From: Wolbachia endosymbiont (group B) of Protocalliphora azurea
Lineage (GTDB): Bacteria; Pseudomonadota; Alphaproteobacteria; Rickettsiales; Anaplasmataceae
Direction of reading: 5' to 3'
Length of the DNA stretch: 64,000 nt
Assembly: GCF_947251865.1 (NCBI RefSeq)
Contig: NZ_OX366394.1
Location: 124,001 to 188,000, forward strand
Below, in pieces: positions 19,221 to 27,406 of the stretch; the stretch's first letter is position 1, and every line of letters begins with the position of its first letter. The notes beneath the pieces are model-generated. The model had not been told where the DNA came from and made no database searches. It saw only the letters and a list, made by a program, of their open reading frames with translations. The position numbers and the translations under genes were made by a program.

Positions 19221-19597
19221 GAAAATCTGCTTATTGCACACTTACTAACCTCAATTTTATCAAGACATTTACCTACGACATAGCCCGCTCCAGCTCCAAG
19301 TAACGCACCAACTATAGCAAATGCAATCAACACTACACCAGAACCGCCAATAAGAGCTAAAGTTTCTTGCCATAAACAACATGCTGCAACTAGACCAGCA
19401 GCTAAACCAATTCCTGCACCTCTGCACCTAAGTTTCATGTTATTAACACTAGTATAATGACTTCCAAAACCAAATTCTTTGATATCTTTTCTTTTTTCTA
19501 TAAAATTGATAAGCTCCTGTATTTCTTCGTTATTTGTGTTGCTACGCAAATCATATAAATTTATAACGCCATCCTTTACATATTTTTCAAAATTCAT
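19217..19597 (-). CDS. Small glycine-rich membrane protein
   Basis: A 126-residue protein with a polar N-terminus (MNFEKYVKDGVINLYDLRSN) and two Gly/Ala-rich hydrophobic segments (~residues 58-78 and ~82-108, ALIGGSGVVLIAFAIVGALL). Such Gly-zipper hairpins are common in small Wolbachia proteins, for example those at 29156, 29827 and 60503. Function unknown. The stop codon overlaps the end of trhO by four bases. Confidence 0.65.
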   Translation of the reverse strand: MNFEKYVKDGVINLYDLRSNTNNEEIQELINFIEKRKDIKEFGFGSHYTSVNNMKLRCRGAGIGLAAGLVAACCLWQETLALIGGSGVVLIAFAIVGALLGAGAGYVVGKCLDKIEVSKCAISRFS

Positions 19598-19735
19598 TTT
19601 ATTTTTCCATACTATTAGAATATATTTTTATTACACTTAATGTCTTAATAGTTGGTAAATTCCCATATAAGAATAAGTAGATAATCTTACCACTATAGGT
19701 GGGACTAAAGCGCGATAAGATTAAATTCCTGAAAA

Positions 19736-19952
19736 ATGTTGGTAAGAAGAGCTTTTCCAAAAACAATAAAGTTAAGAGTTGAAGAGATAGTAAAAGAGCG
19801 ACTTACAGTTAATCCAATTGATTTTGGTGAATCGTTTTGTTACAAACTCAAAGGATACAGAAGACTGAGAACTGGCGATTATCGTATCATGTAAATGCTG
19901 CAAAGTATGAAGTGTTTCAATAAAACACAGAAAAGACATTTATGAATCCTAG
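19736..19952 (+). pseudogene. RelE/ParE-type toxin relic
   Basis: The frame from ATG 19736 reads FPKTIKLRVEEIVKERL, then FCYKLKGYRRLRTGDYRIM and stops at 19892. The remainder, VNAAKYEVF, then IKHRKDIYES after another shift, matches the end of RelE-like toxins. It is similar to the intact toxin at 21285-21569 (LPKTIWSRVKEIVKERL, GHRRIRSGDYRLVYRI). A premature stop and a shift make it a broken copy. No antitoxin frame precedes it. Confidence 0.75.
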
Positions 19953-19970
19953 ATTAATATCCTTCCAGTA

Positions 19971-20069
19971 TTAACTTACTGTAACCTTTCCGGTTGATCC
20001 ACTGCGATTCTTTGCAACGTTTATCTCTAATCCGTTATTAGCATCGATTTTATAGTCTGTAGAATAGTA
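19971..20069 (-). pseudogene. DnaB-type replicative helicase C-terminal fragment
   Basis: About 33 codons end in GLEINVAKNRSGSTGKVTVS and a stop at 19971. The (I)NVAKNRSGSTGKV pattern is that of the DnaB helicase C-terminus (family form: AKNRNGPTG). The rest of the gene is gone. Together with the neighbouring toxin relics and the IS element it suggests a decayed prophage or mobile segment, which is an inference. Confidence 0.55.
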
Positions 20070-20104
20070 AAATTATAGGGGTATAGTCAAAAAATGAGTT
20101 ATTT

Positions 20105-21228
20105 TTGAGCTGATACCAATTCCCACTATGCAAAGAACAGATAGACAATAATGGGAAAGAAGTGATAATAAAGTAGATAAAATAGAGAGGTATAAATGGC
20201 ATTAAGGTCAAAACTATTAGACGAAAAAGTTGTAAATTTGGCGAAAGAAATGTTAAAAAAGGTCAGAAATAACGCATATGTTTCAAAAAAGTTACAAGCG
20301 GTGATAGCAGGAAAAGAAAGTAGTATAAGCGCTGTGGCAAGAATATGTAAAATTTCAAGGACTGCTTTGACTGAATGGATAAAGCATCTAAAATTTGGTA
20401 GAGTAGAAAGATTATTTGCCCCGTCTCAGCGGCGAAGAAAAAGCAAATTAAAGAAAAATCAACGTGAGCAAATTGAAATATGGGTAGAAAGAAATCCAAA
20501 TATTACTATTAAGGAAGTGCAGATAAAAATCTCAGAGGAATTTGGCCTAAACATTAGCAAATCAACAGTGCACCGTGAGATACAAAGGATGAAATTTTCT
20601 TATATAACACCGAGGCCAATGCACCATAAACAAGATAAAAACAAGCAAGAAGAGTTTAAAAAATACTTCAATAAAATAGTCAATTCCCACCCTGAAAAAG
20701 AGGTGTTTTTTTGATGAATCACGATTTGGAACTCATTCAAAAATCGGACACGGATGGTTTAAAAAAGGGGTCAGAACGCAGGTTAAAATGAAAATTGGTA
20801 GACAAAATTTCTATATCTACAGTGCGGTAAATCCAAGAAGTGGTAAGAAAATCAGCCTACTTGCTCCATATGTAAACACTGATTGTATGAATATATTTCT
20901 GGAGCAGATGTCGAAAGATTTAGGCACGAAAAAAGCCTTTCTTGTAATGGATTGTGCAAGTTGGCATAGATCAAAAAGTTTGAAATTTCAGGAAAACATT
21001 ACCATTATATACTTGCCTCCTTATTCACCGGAACTGAATCCTGTTGAGAGGTTGTGGCAATATATCAAATACAATACTTTACGTAACAGAGTCTACGATA
21101 CCATAGGCTTACTTGCAGATGTTCTGTGTAATTTTATTGTCAGTATTTCCAGCACTACTATTAAACGAGTTTGTAATGTTTCTTATTTGTTCGATTAGTA
21201 ATGGAATTTGGTATGAGCAAAGCCACCT
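20105..21228 (+). mobile_element. IS630-family insertion sequence
   Basis: The element holds a two-frame IS630 transposase (20196-21198). Imperfect terminal inverted repeats are visible: left ...GATACCAATTCC (near 20112-20124) and right, as reverse complement, ...CATACCAAATTCC (near 21206-21218). TA dinucleotides flank both sides, as expected for this family, but the exact ends cannot be fixed by eye. It lies between a toxin relic and an intact toxin-antitoxin pair. Confidence 0.75.
20196..21198 (+). CDS. IS630 transposase in two frames
   Basis: The first frame (20196-20714) encodes an N-terminal helix-turn-helix region (SAVARICKISRTALTEWIKH) and a second HTH (NISKSTVHREIQRM), and ends in PEKEVFF. 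Seven T follow GTG at ~20704-20711; moving to the +1 frame continues directly into FDESRFGTHSKIGHGW, which holds the first DDE aspartate, then FLVMDCASWHRSK (second Asp) and YLPPYSPELNPVERLWQ (catalytic Glu), to 21198. Joined, it is a ~333-residue transposase of normal IS630 length. The shift is either a programmed slip on T7, as in other insertion sequences, or a disabling mutation. Confidence 0.85.
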
Positions 21229-21284
21229 AAGGTGAAGAGGAAAGAGGTCTGTATAATGAAATATACAATGCTTATAGGAAGGTT

Positions 21285-21569
21285 CTAACTTTTATAGATG
21301 TATTCTCTATGCTCTATTGCAGTAATTATTACTGTACGTTCTAATTTACTTATCCTATAAACCAAACGATAATCACCAGATCGTATTCTACGATGTCCTT
21401 TGAACTCACCGAGCAAGGGATCTCCTGCCTTCTCAGGAGAAAGTGTAAGACGCTCTTTTACGATTTCTTTTACCCTTGACCATATTGTCTTTGGAAGATT
21501 TTGAATGTCTTTGTGAACTACATTTTCCTCATAGCAGATTAAATACTTATCACCAGTTGATGTCTTCAT
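21285..21569 (-). CDS. RelE/ParE-family toxin
   Basis: A 94-residue type II toxin: MKTSTGDKYLICYEENV, then LPKTIWSRVKEIVKERL, GHRRIRSGDYRLVYRI and the terminal AIEHREYIYKS, a typical RelE C-terminus. RelE-family toxins cut mRNA at the ribosome; ParE types act on gyrase. The frame is open to 21611, but ATG 21569 lies inside the last codons of the antitoxin gene and gives the family's usual length. A broken relative lies on the other side of the IS630 at 19736. Confidence 0.85.
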   Translation of the reverse strand: MKTSTGDKYLICYEENVVHKDIQNLPKTIWSRVKEIVKERLTLSPEKAGDPLLGEFKGHRRIRSGDYRLVYRISKLERTVIITAIEHREYIYKS

Positions 21570-21759
21570 GCCTGATGAATTTTGCATTTCGAGTGTCACG
21601 TTGAATAGCAAGTTTGGCTATTGCCATATCTTCTTCATTTTCAATTGCTTCTTGTATAAACTGCTCTGCTAGCTCTTGAGCTGATTGATTCTTTACTTTA
21701 GCTAAACGAGTAAGGTTTTTTAAAACTTTTTCACTAATGTTAATACTTGAATCAGCCAT
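21550..21759 (-). CDS. Antitoxin of the RelE-like toxin
   Basis: A 69-residue protein upstream of and overlapping the toxin by 20 nt. The N-terminus SINISEKVLKNLTRLAKVKN looks like a ribbon-helix-helix DNA-binding domain, and the acidic C-terminus (NEEDMAIAKLAIQ, HEDINW) would bind the toxin. Such antitoxins repress their own operon. Identity as an antitoxin rests on size, position and overlap. Confidence 0.78.
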   Translation of the reverse strand: MADSSINISEKVLKNLTRLAKVKNQSAQELAEQFIQEAIENEEDMAIAKLAIQRDTRNAKFIRHEDINW

Positions 21760-22113
21760 AAGTTTTACCGAAATCTACTGCATAATTATACAACATTTTC
21801 CTAAAATTTTCAATAAAGAATTGTATTGACGGATTATGGTAGATTGAGTATATACTAGTATTAGATTTTAGGGAGAAATGACACAGACGTATTGCAAGAC
21901 ATCATTAGGAATAAGGAAGGTATGCTGGCTACTGGATGTATTTCTATGATAACAACTACTCTTCATCATCAAAAATCAAGAAGGCTCTGCAACTTGATAA
22001 CTCTATTCTTTTATTGACGTAGATGACTCTGAAAAATTGCGGAGCTGAAGTGCTATGGTTATTACGGTTTAAGAACAAAACGGAAAATCCTATGTTACAC
22101 TAGAAATAATGTG
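21760..22113. other. Spacer between toxin-antitoxin pair and tRNA-Ser
   Basis: No gene is recognised in these 354 bases. A possible plus-strand promoter (TTGACG at 21826, TATATA at 21849, 17-nt gap) faces this spacer and not the antitoxin gene. Short frames such as that starting DVLQDIIRNKEGMLA (from ~21888) end quickly and match nothing I know; they may be relic sequence. Confidence 0.4.
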
Positions 22114-22200
22114 CGGAAAAGGGGGGATTCGAACCCCCGACATATTTTCATATGTGCACGCTTTCCAAGCGTGTGCTTTAGACCGCTCAGCCACCTTTCC
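22114..22200 (-). tRNA. tRNA-Ser(GGA)
   Basis: On the minus strand an 87-nt class II tRNA starts GGAAAGGTGGCTGAG. The anticodon loop TTGGAAA gives anticodon GGA, and there is a long variable arm (CACATATGAAAATATGT) typical of tRNA-Ser. The T arm is GGGGGTTCGAATCCCCC and the acceptor ends CTTTTCC plus G. CCA is not encoded. Confidence 0.95.
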
Positions 22201-22231
22201 ATACTTATTCATAATATTAAAAATTATGCTG

Positions 22232-23020
22232 CTAAACAACTGGTATATATGGTTCGCCACGGAAATTCACAGTATTGTTAAACTTGTTTTTGCACGTTAA
22301 AAACGCTTTATCACAACCTGCAAGTATCGAATATTTATCTCCGGTAGAAATTTGATATGGAGGAGAAGCAAATAATGTAACTACTTTATTTTTGTATTCT
22401 TTAACTACAACTTCAAATGTTGCTGAACTAAACACTCCGTGCTTATAATATCCATCGCTTTCGATTAAATTAGTGTCTTCAAATCTTCTTTCATCTATCA
22501 CTTTAGTAATTGTGCTCATTCTACTAAACTTTTTAGCATCAGCTTTACATCTATCATCGCAAAATTGTGCCCTGCATACAGGAGAATATAGCTCTGTTAT
22601 GCTTCTCTCAAGCTTTGTCGCAAGACCTCTAATTTCAGCGATAAACCTCCCACTATTTAATGTTACTTTACCAAAAGTTCCTGCATGCAAATTCATAATT
22701 CCCTGACTCAAATCTTTATAATTCACAAGAAATATTTCAATATTTGCAAAGTCATACCTTCCTGATAAAACATCTTTTTCTTTAATATCAGCACTATTTA
22801 ATACTCCTTCAATTTCTAAATTATCAGTTCTCAAATCGCTATTTAATATTATACTGCTGGCTATAAAACCGCTTGAAGATTTATAGAATACATTATTGAG
22901 ATTTAAATCTTCATCATAGTCAGTAAATCCCATTACTTCTCCACTTACAAGTGTTAATTTCCAGCAAGTAGCGATGGTAAGTAATTCTCCAGCTAAATGG
23001 TTTTTTAATTTGGTTTGCAT
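22232..23020 (-). CDS. GTA gp13-like protein (DUF2163 / BR0599 family)
   Basis: A 262-residue protein matching the DUF2163/phage BR0599 family found in alphaproteobacterial gene transfer agents (GTAs): LAGELLTIATCWKLTLVSG, EVMGFTDYDEDL, SGRYDFANIEIFLVNY, LHAGTFGKVTLNSGRF, AEIRGLATKLERSI, and the Cys-rich PVCRAQFCDDRCKAD. In GTAs this is a tail hub component. It stands alone here between tRNA-Ser and a toxin-antitoxin pair; the other GTA gene of the window, a portal, is 31 kb away (53777). The frame is intact, which suggests selection or recent loss of partners. Confidence 0.85.
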   Translation of the reverse strand: MQTKLKNHLAGELLTIATCWKLTLVSGEVMGFTDYDEDLNLNNVFYKSSSGFIASSIILNSDLRTDNLEIEGVLNSADIKEKDVLSGRYDFANIEIFLVNYKDLSQGIMNLHAGTFGKVTLNSGRFIAEIRGLATKLERSITELYSPVCRAQFCDDRCKADAKKFSRMSTITKVIDERRFEDTNLIESDGYYKHGVFSSATFEVVVKEYKNKVVTLFASPPYQISTGDKYSILAGCDKAFLTCKNKFNNTVNFRGEPYIPVV

Positions 23021-23057
23021 AGTTGCCTCTTATAAATAATGGCATACCTGCATTTAG

Positions 23058-23336
23058 CTACACTTGTTTTTTCAAATCTCTATAAAAATTTTCGTGTGGA
23101 GCAAATGCAAGAAGTGTTAATATGTTATTTTGTTCGTTGTGAATATAGGCTAATAATGTCAGTTGATTAAAAATAGAGAATTTATACACGCGAACACCTG
23201 CAAGATCGCCTGACTTTAGCTCTCCAATATATGGGTTACCTTGAATTTGTTTGATGGCTTCTTCAAGTTTGGGTAGTTGATTATTGTGCAGCTTCTTCAT
23301 TGACCGCTTAAAAGTGTTGGTGAGAAGAATCTTCAA
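23058..23336 (-). CDS. RelE/YafQ-type toxin
   Basis: A 92-residue protein (MKILLTNTFKRSMKKLHNNQ) with the RelE-superfamily plan: basic helix region, DLAGVRVYKFSIFNQLTLLAYIH and a C-terminal LLAFAPHENFYRDLKK with the His characteristic of YafQ/RelE enzymes. The start overlaps the stop of the upstream antitoxin by 4 nt. Family members cut mRNA. Different from the toxin at 21285. Confidence 0.82.
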   Translation of the reverse strand: MKILLTNTFKRSMKKLHNNQLPKLEEAIKQIQGNPYIGELKSGDLAGVRVYKFSIFNQLTLLAYIHNEQNNILTLLAFAPHENFYRDLKKQV

Positions 23337-23557
23337 AATTTTGTGGACTTATACTCCTCAACATTACCTGACTTGATATCCTCAATGCCTGAAAGGATTT
23401 CTTTGATGATGTTATAGCTGAGCTCAGGGTTATCTTCAACAATCTGACCAATCTTAGCCCAATGCTCGATTTGTTGCGGTACAGAACGATTTTGCAATAT
23501 GGAATGAGACTGCACTATTTTCTCGAACTCCCCATCAAGATTTACTGTTATACTCAT
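23333..23557 (-). CDS. ParD-like antitoxin
   Basis: A 74-residue protein (MSITVNLDGEFEKIVQSHSI) with a ParD-like-antitoxin pattern (RSVPQQIEHWAKIGQIVEDNPELSY in two parts around residue 25-50) and an acidic C-terminus (GIEDIKSGNVEEYKS). It precedes and overlaps the toxin gene, the usual antitoxin-first order, and probably represses the pair. Confidence 0.8.
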   Translation of the reverse strand: MSITVNLDGEFEKIVQSHSILQNRSVPQQIEHWAKIGQIVEDNPELSYNIIKEILSGIEDIKSGNVEEYKSTKF

Positions 23558-23637
23558 TAGATTATTACTTCCTAGTTTTAGCTATTATATCATATATTGG
23601 AAATTTTTTCAACATTTTGAAAGTGCATAGTGAAAAC

Positions 23638-23664
23638 ACACACCACATTCAAGCTGTGGTGTGT
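23638..23664 (-). terminator. Terminator hairpin after the porin gene
   Basis: Arms ACACACCAC (23638-23646) and GTGGTGTGT (23656-23664) form a 9-bp stem with a 9-nt loop, ~12 nt past the stop of the 23677 gene. On the minus strand the stem is followed by GTTTTCAC. It is a likely rho-independent terminator. Confidence 0.7.
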
Positions 23665-23676
23665 ATTATTAAATAA

Positions 23677-25719
23677 CTAGAAAGAAAACTTCACACCAGT
23701 GAGGAGAAGAACTCCTTTGTTAGAAGGTATCTTATCCTTATTTTTATCTTCCAGTGCACCTTTTTCATCAGTTGTAAAGTAGTGAAGAGCTGCATAAGGA
23801 ACAAATTTGCTTTTATTGCAAGAAGATAGATCATACTGAACACCAAGTGCAACATCATGAAGCATATCTTTATCACTCATTCTGCTACCAAAGTATGTCA
23901 CGCTTGTGTAGATGTTATCATATTGATAACCAGCACCTGCAGTCCAATACATGGTATTGTTATCATTAAATTGCTTTAAGCCATTTTTTCTAGCAATATC
24001 AGTAGTCTCTTTATATTCTTTTGAAGCAAGGTCGAGTTCCTTGATACTCTTAGGTTGACCAGATTTGCCTAAATATGCAAAAGAAGCAGCGAATTTTACA
24101 CTTTGATCTTCATCAATCTTATAATCAGCGCTTGCACCCAAATTAATGCCTGCCAGATTATTGTATTCTATGAACTCGTTATAAAGGTGCTTATCTTTAC
24201 TCGGTTGCTTTGAAAACCCATATTCACCAACTACGGAAGTTTTAACTTTTACATTATGTTTACTAAAGTCATATTCATATGATGCACCAGCGCTTATTAT
24301 ATGCTGGTAATCTGGTCCAACATGTCTTAACGTTTCCTCATTCTTTACCCCTGTTACCTTATTACTTGAATCTTTGAGGAAATCTGGAGCTATTTCTTTT
24401 ACAACGGATAAACCACTATCGTAGCGAGGTGAGTAGCTAATACCAAATCTTGCACCCATATAATTTGGTGAGTAGTAAGCAGCTCTAAACGGCAATGTGG
24501 TCATAACCTCTTTGTTGTATTTTCCTGCCATACGGAAGGAGAGTTTTTCGCTCTCGCTCGAGAAGCTTTCAGTGTAAAGACGTGGTGTTACGTAAAATGG
24601 GAAGTTTGCAGCACTTCCTTCTAAGTTTACTTTTCTGAACCAGTCACTATCTGCAGCTCCATCAACAGTTGCAATTCTTGTTGCATCAAGTCTCATCAGA
24701 GACTCAGGACCAAACTGATAACCAAGTTTCAGATCACCATATTTTGAATTCAAAAACACATGTGCACTTCTACCTCTTGCAGCATTCACGCCTTGTGAAG
24801 CTCCTTTACCTTCAGTAACTGGAACATGGAATTGTACATCGGCACCATAACGAAGACCAATATCCTCATTTTTATTTTCAGCTCTTAAGTGCAATATTGC
24901 ATCTGAAATCATGCCCATGTTTTCACTGTAATCACCAATATTCCCTATCCCTTTAGGAAATATTGGATTTGCTCCTTTTATACTATCTGGAGTATTGTTA
25001 AAATAATCTGTAGATTTACCTGGCATAACATTATAATGGTTATAGCCACTTAGCCCATGGTTACCATAACCTTGAGAATCAACAACGCCACCGAAAGTTA
25101 TTCTTAAACCATCCCCTTGATTGGTATTGATAATATCAACCCCACCAACTGAAACAACAGGACTTGCCTTACCTTTTTCCTCTGTATTGCTGTTAACAAC
25201 TTTTACATCCTTTTTTATATCTTTAGCTTCAATTTTAGCATTCTTAGTTTTAGAACCCTTAATTTTTGACTTTTCTACATTAGAATTTTTAGTGCTTAGA
25301 GCTTTCGCCTTTGAATCCTCTATAAGCTTTGCTTTTTTCTCTTTTGCTAGCCTAATTTCATCTTTTTTCTTTTGTTTTGCTACTAATTTTAACTCTTCTT
25401 TTTTCTTCTTTTGTTCAGCTGCTAATTTTAACTCCTCTTTTTTCTTCTGCTCAGCTGCTAATCTTAGTTCTTCTTTTTTCTTAAGCTCCTCGGCTTTTTT
25501 TCTTGGATCAGCATTACATATCCTGTCCATTTTTTCTTTTAGTTTCTTATTTGACGTCTTCATCACTTCCATCTTTCCAGAAGTTTTGATTGACTCGTTA
25601 CTCTCTTGCTTTTTTACTTCCTTCATACTCTCGTCAGAAAAGTCAGCAGCAAAGCCACTGAAAGAACATAAAGTCAATAGAGAAGCTAGAGCAGTTCTAG
25701 TATAAATAGATTTTTTCAT
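23677..25719 (-). CDS. Porin-like outer-membrane protein with K/E-rich N-terminal region
   Basis: A 680-residue protein. A signal peptide (MKKSIYTRTALASLLTLCSF, cleaved after FAA) is followed by a Lys/Glu/Ala-rich, repetitive helical stretch (~residues 60-160; KKKEELKLAAEQ repeated) and then a beta-barrel region of the Gram-negative porin type (ITFGGVVDSQGYG, LKLGYQFGPESLMRLDATRI, many alternating strands) ending in the terminal phenylalanine of GVKFSF expected for barrel assembly. The K/E-rich stretch could form a periplasmic coiled coil that spans toward the inner membrane; this is inference. The gene is alone and followed by a terminator. Confidence 0.82.
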   Translation of the reverse strand: MKKSIYTRTALASLLTLCSFSGFAADFSDESMKEVKKQESNESIKTSGKMEVMKTSNKKLKEKMDRICNADPRKKAEELKKKEELRLAAEQKKKEELKLAAEQKKKKEELKLVAKQKKKDEIRLAKEKKAKLIEDSKAKALSTKNSNVEKSKIKGSKTKNAKIEAKDIKKDVKVVNSNTEEKGKASPVVSVGGVDIINTNQGDGLRITFGGVVDSQGYGNHGLSGYNHYNVMPGKSTDYFNNTPDSIKGANPIFPKGIGNIGDYSENMGMISDAILHLRAENKNEDIGLRYGADVQFHVPVTEGKGASQGVNAARGRSAHVFLNSKYGDLKLGYQFGPESLMRLDATRIATVDGAADSDWFRKVNLEGSAANFPFYVTPRLYTESFSSESEKLSFRMAGKYNKEVMTTLPFRAAYYSPNYMGARFGISYSPRYDSGLSVVKEIAPDFLKDSSNKVTGVKNEETLRHVGPDYQHIISAGASYEYDFSKHNVKVKTSVVGEYGFSKQPSKDKHLYNEFIEYNNLAGINLGASADYKIDEDQSVKFAASFAYLGKSGQPKSIKELDLASKEYKETTDIARKNGLKQFNDNNTMYWTAGAGYQYDNIYTSVTYFGSRMSDKDMLHDVALGVQYDLSSCNKSKFVPYAALHYFTTDEKGALEDKNKDKIPSNKGVLLLTGVKFSF

Positions 25720-25981
25720 GAAGTGCCCCCAAAAAATTTTAAAATCATAACATAAATAGTATAAAGGTGTTGAAAATCCAACTTAAAGCAACCTTATAGC
25801 GAAAATAAAGGTAAAATGCAATACTTTAAAAGCAACTTTCTTAATACGCTCAACGTGTATATTAACCAAAATTTAGTACAGAGGTTTGCTTGTTAGTGTA
25901 TTATAACTCTATACTTATTCTATGGAAGTAAAATTTACTCAAAGTAAAAGCATAAAAAGATTAAATTATTAATATAAATTG

Positions 25982-26010
25982 TTGACAATAATATTAATTT
26001 GTATTATAGT
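25982..26010 (+). promoter_or_regulatory. Sigma-70-type promoter of the lipase gene
   Basis: A consensus -35 box TTGACA (25982-25987) and -10 box TATAGT (26005-26010) are separated by 17 nt, with the start codon of the lipase gene 41 nt downstream (26051) and GGGG before it. This is among the closest matches to consensus that I noticed in the window. Confidence 0.7.
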
Positions 26011-26050
26011 TGGTAGATTATTGTTTTATTTTTGATAGATTGGGGTACTT

Positions 26051-27364
26051 ATGGATTTTAGTTTTTTACGCAATTGGTTTAGCACTACAGGTGCTGCTAC
26101 AGGCTCAGAGCCAGGTAATACTGAACAGCCAGACTCTATTTCAGTAGATGATGGCAAATACGAGATGAAAGAATATGACGATGAATTTGAGATCATTGAA
26201 GATTATGAATTTATAAATCGTGCTGATCCAAATGAGCCATGTTCTTTACCTTCTGACTATAAAATAGATGAAAGTATTGTAAAAATTGCAGGATTTGATA
26301 GAGAGAAATTATTAGAAATGGGTAATTTCTGCAAGATAAGCTATGGCGATGATGATGGTAAATTAAGTAAAAAAAGATGTAACAACCTAGCTCAAAGAGT
26401 ATACAAAACTGAATTTGAAATTGTAGAAGATTTTGAAATTGTTCCATCTACTGAAAAAATGTATAAAACTAGAGCTGAACTCATCAGCGAAGGTTATGAA
26501 ATTATTCCATTTGGTAATAGCTTTGAAAAAGATGCTGGTCACGTTTTTATAAAAGGTAAAGAAATAACAATAGCCTACCATGGTACTCGTCTGAGCCAGA
26601 GTTTTAATGATGGAATTACTGATATAAATGTACTTTTTGCTACTTCGGAATTTTTACCTGAAGGTGGAAGAATTCATTGTGGTTTCTATAATTCATTTAT
26701 GGATTCATGGCCTAATCTGTATGGCATTTTGAAATCTCATGCTGAAAAACAGGGATCAGAAATCAAGGATTTTAAAATTAATCTCACAGGTCACAGTATG
26801 GGAGGAGCTATTGCTAAGATAGCTGCTTTATGCCTCAATAAAACAGAAGGAGCTGAAGATGTTCATGTTGCAACTTTTGGTGATCCACGAGTTTTTGATC
26901 TTACTGCTAGTGAATTTTATAATGATGTTCTTCAAGAAAAAACCATTAGAGTAACTCAACATAGACAAGACCCAGTACCAGCGGTATCACCTGGTATTTG
27001 TGGTTATGCTCATGTAGGTGCACAATTGAGAATATCAGTACCTGAAGGATATTTTGTTCATCAAATGGATGGTTATCATGAAGCCATTAAAATAATGGAT
27101 GAAAAAGATTTCCGATCGAACAATAACGTTTCTCTCTTTTATTACCCTTCGAGAATATTAAGTCGAATTAACTGTGCAGTTTTAGGTAATGCTCAATATT
27201 ATGCTGCTAATTTAGGTAATTATATTCTTGGTGGACAAAATTTTTTCGAGAAAGTAAAAAAGGAATACCAAGATAAAAACTTAGAAAATTTTTCTAAGCT
27301 TGAACAAGCAGAAGTTAAGCAAAGGGCACATCAAAATGTCTTTTCTACTACAAGGAGTTTATAA
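26051..27364 (+). CDS. Class 3 lipase family protein
   Basis: A 437-residue protein with a class 3 lipase (alpha/beta hydrolase) core: EITIAYHGTRLSQS, GGRIHCGFYNSF, the nucleophile elbow NLTGHSMGGAIAKIAAL (~residue 251), FGDPRVFD, and RVTQHRQDPVPAVSP with GYAHVG for the catalytic Asp/His. The N-terminal ~150 residues are acidic and contain a repeated motif (EFEIIEDYEF, then EFEIVEDFEIV). No signal peptide is seen. A strong promoter precedes the gene. It may act on host or membrane glycerolipids; that, and any secretion, is inference. Confidence 0.88.
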   Translation: MDFSFLRNWFSTTGAATGSEPGNTEQPDSISVDDGKYEMKEYDDEFEIIEDYEFINRADPNEPCSLPSDYKIDESIVKIAGFDREKLLEMGNFCKISYGDDDGKLSKKRCNNLAQRVYKTEFEIVEDFEIVPSTEKMYKTRAELISEGYEIIPFGNSFEKDAGHVFIKGKEITIAYHGTRLSQSFNDGITDINVLFATSEFLPEGGRIHCGFYNSFMDSWPNLYGILKSHAEKQGSEIKDFKINLTGHSMGGAIAKIAALCLNKTEGAEDVHVATFGDPRVFDLTASEFYNDVLQEKTIRVTQHRQDPVPAVSPGICGYAHVGAQLRISVPEGYFVHQMDGYHEAIKIMDEKDFRSNNNVSLFYYPSRILSRINCAVLGNAQYYAANLGNYILGGQNFFEKVKKEYQDKNLENFSKLEQAEVKQRAHQNVFSTTRSL

Positions 27365-27370
27365 CTACTA

Positions 27371-27398
27371 TACAGAGCAATCATTAGATTGCTCTGTA
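27371..27398. terminator. Perfect hairpin between convergent genes
   Basis: Arms TACAGAGCAATC and GATTGCTCTGTA (12 bp) enclose a 4-nt loop ATTA, between the stops of the lipase (27364) and exonuclease (27407) genes. It has the position and shape of a bidirectional terminator, although long T runs are lacking. Confidence 0.6.
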
Positions 27399-27406
27399 GC
27401 ATCTAT

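Noticed and set aside
21826..21856. Promoter-like TTGACG/TATATA pair
   Set aside because: It faces a stretch with no gene; AT-rich DNA gives such matches by chance, so it is not listed as a separate feature.
25121..25705. Long plus-strand open frame opposite the porin gene
   Set aside because: It is the antisense of the K/E-rich region; the product is an artificial Ser/Phe-rich string and the porin frame explains the DNA.
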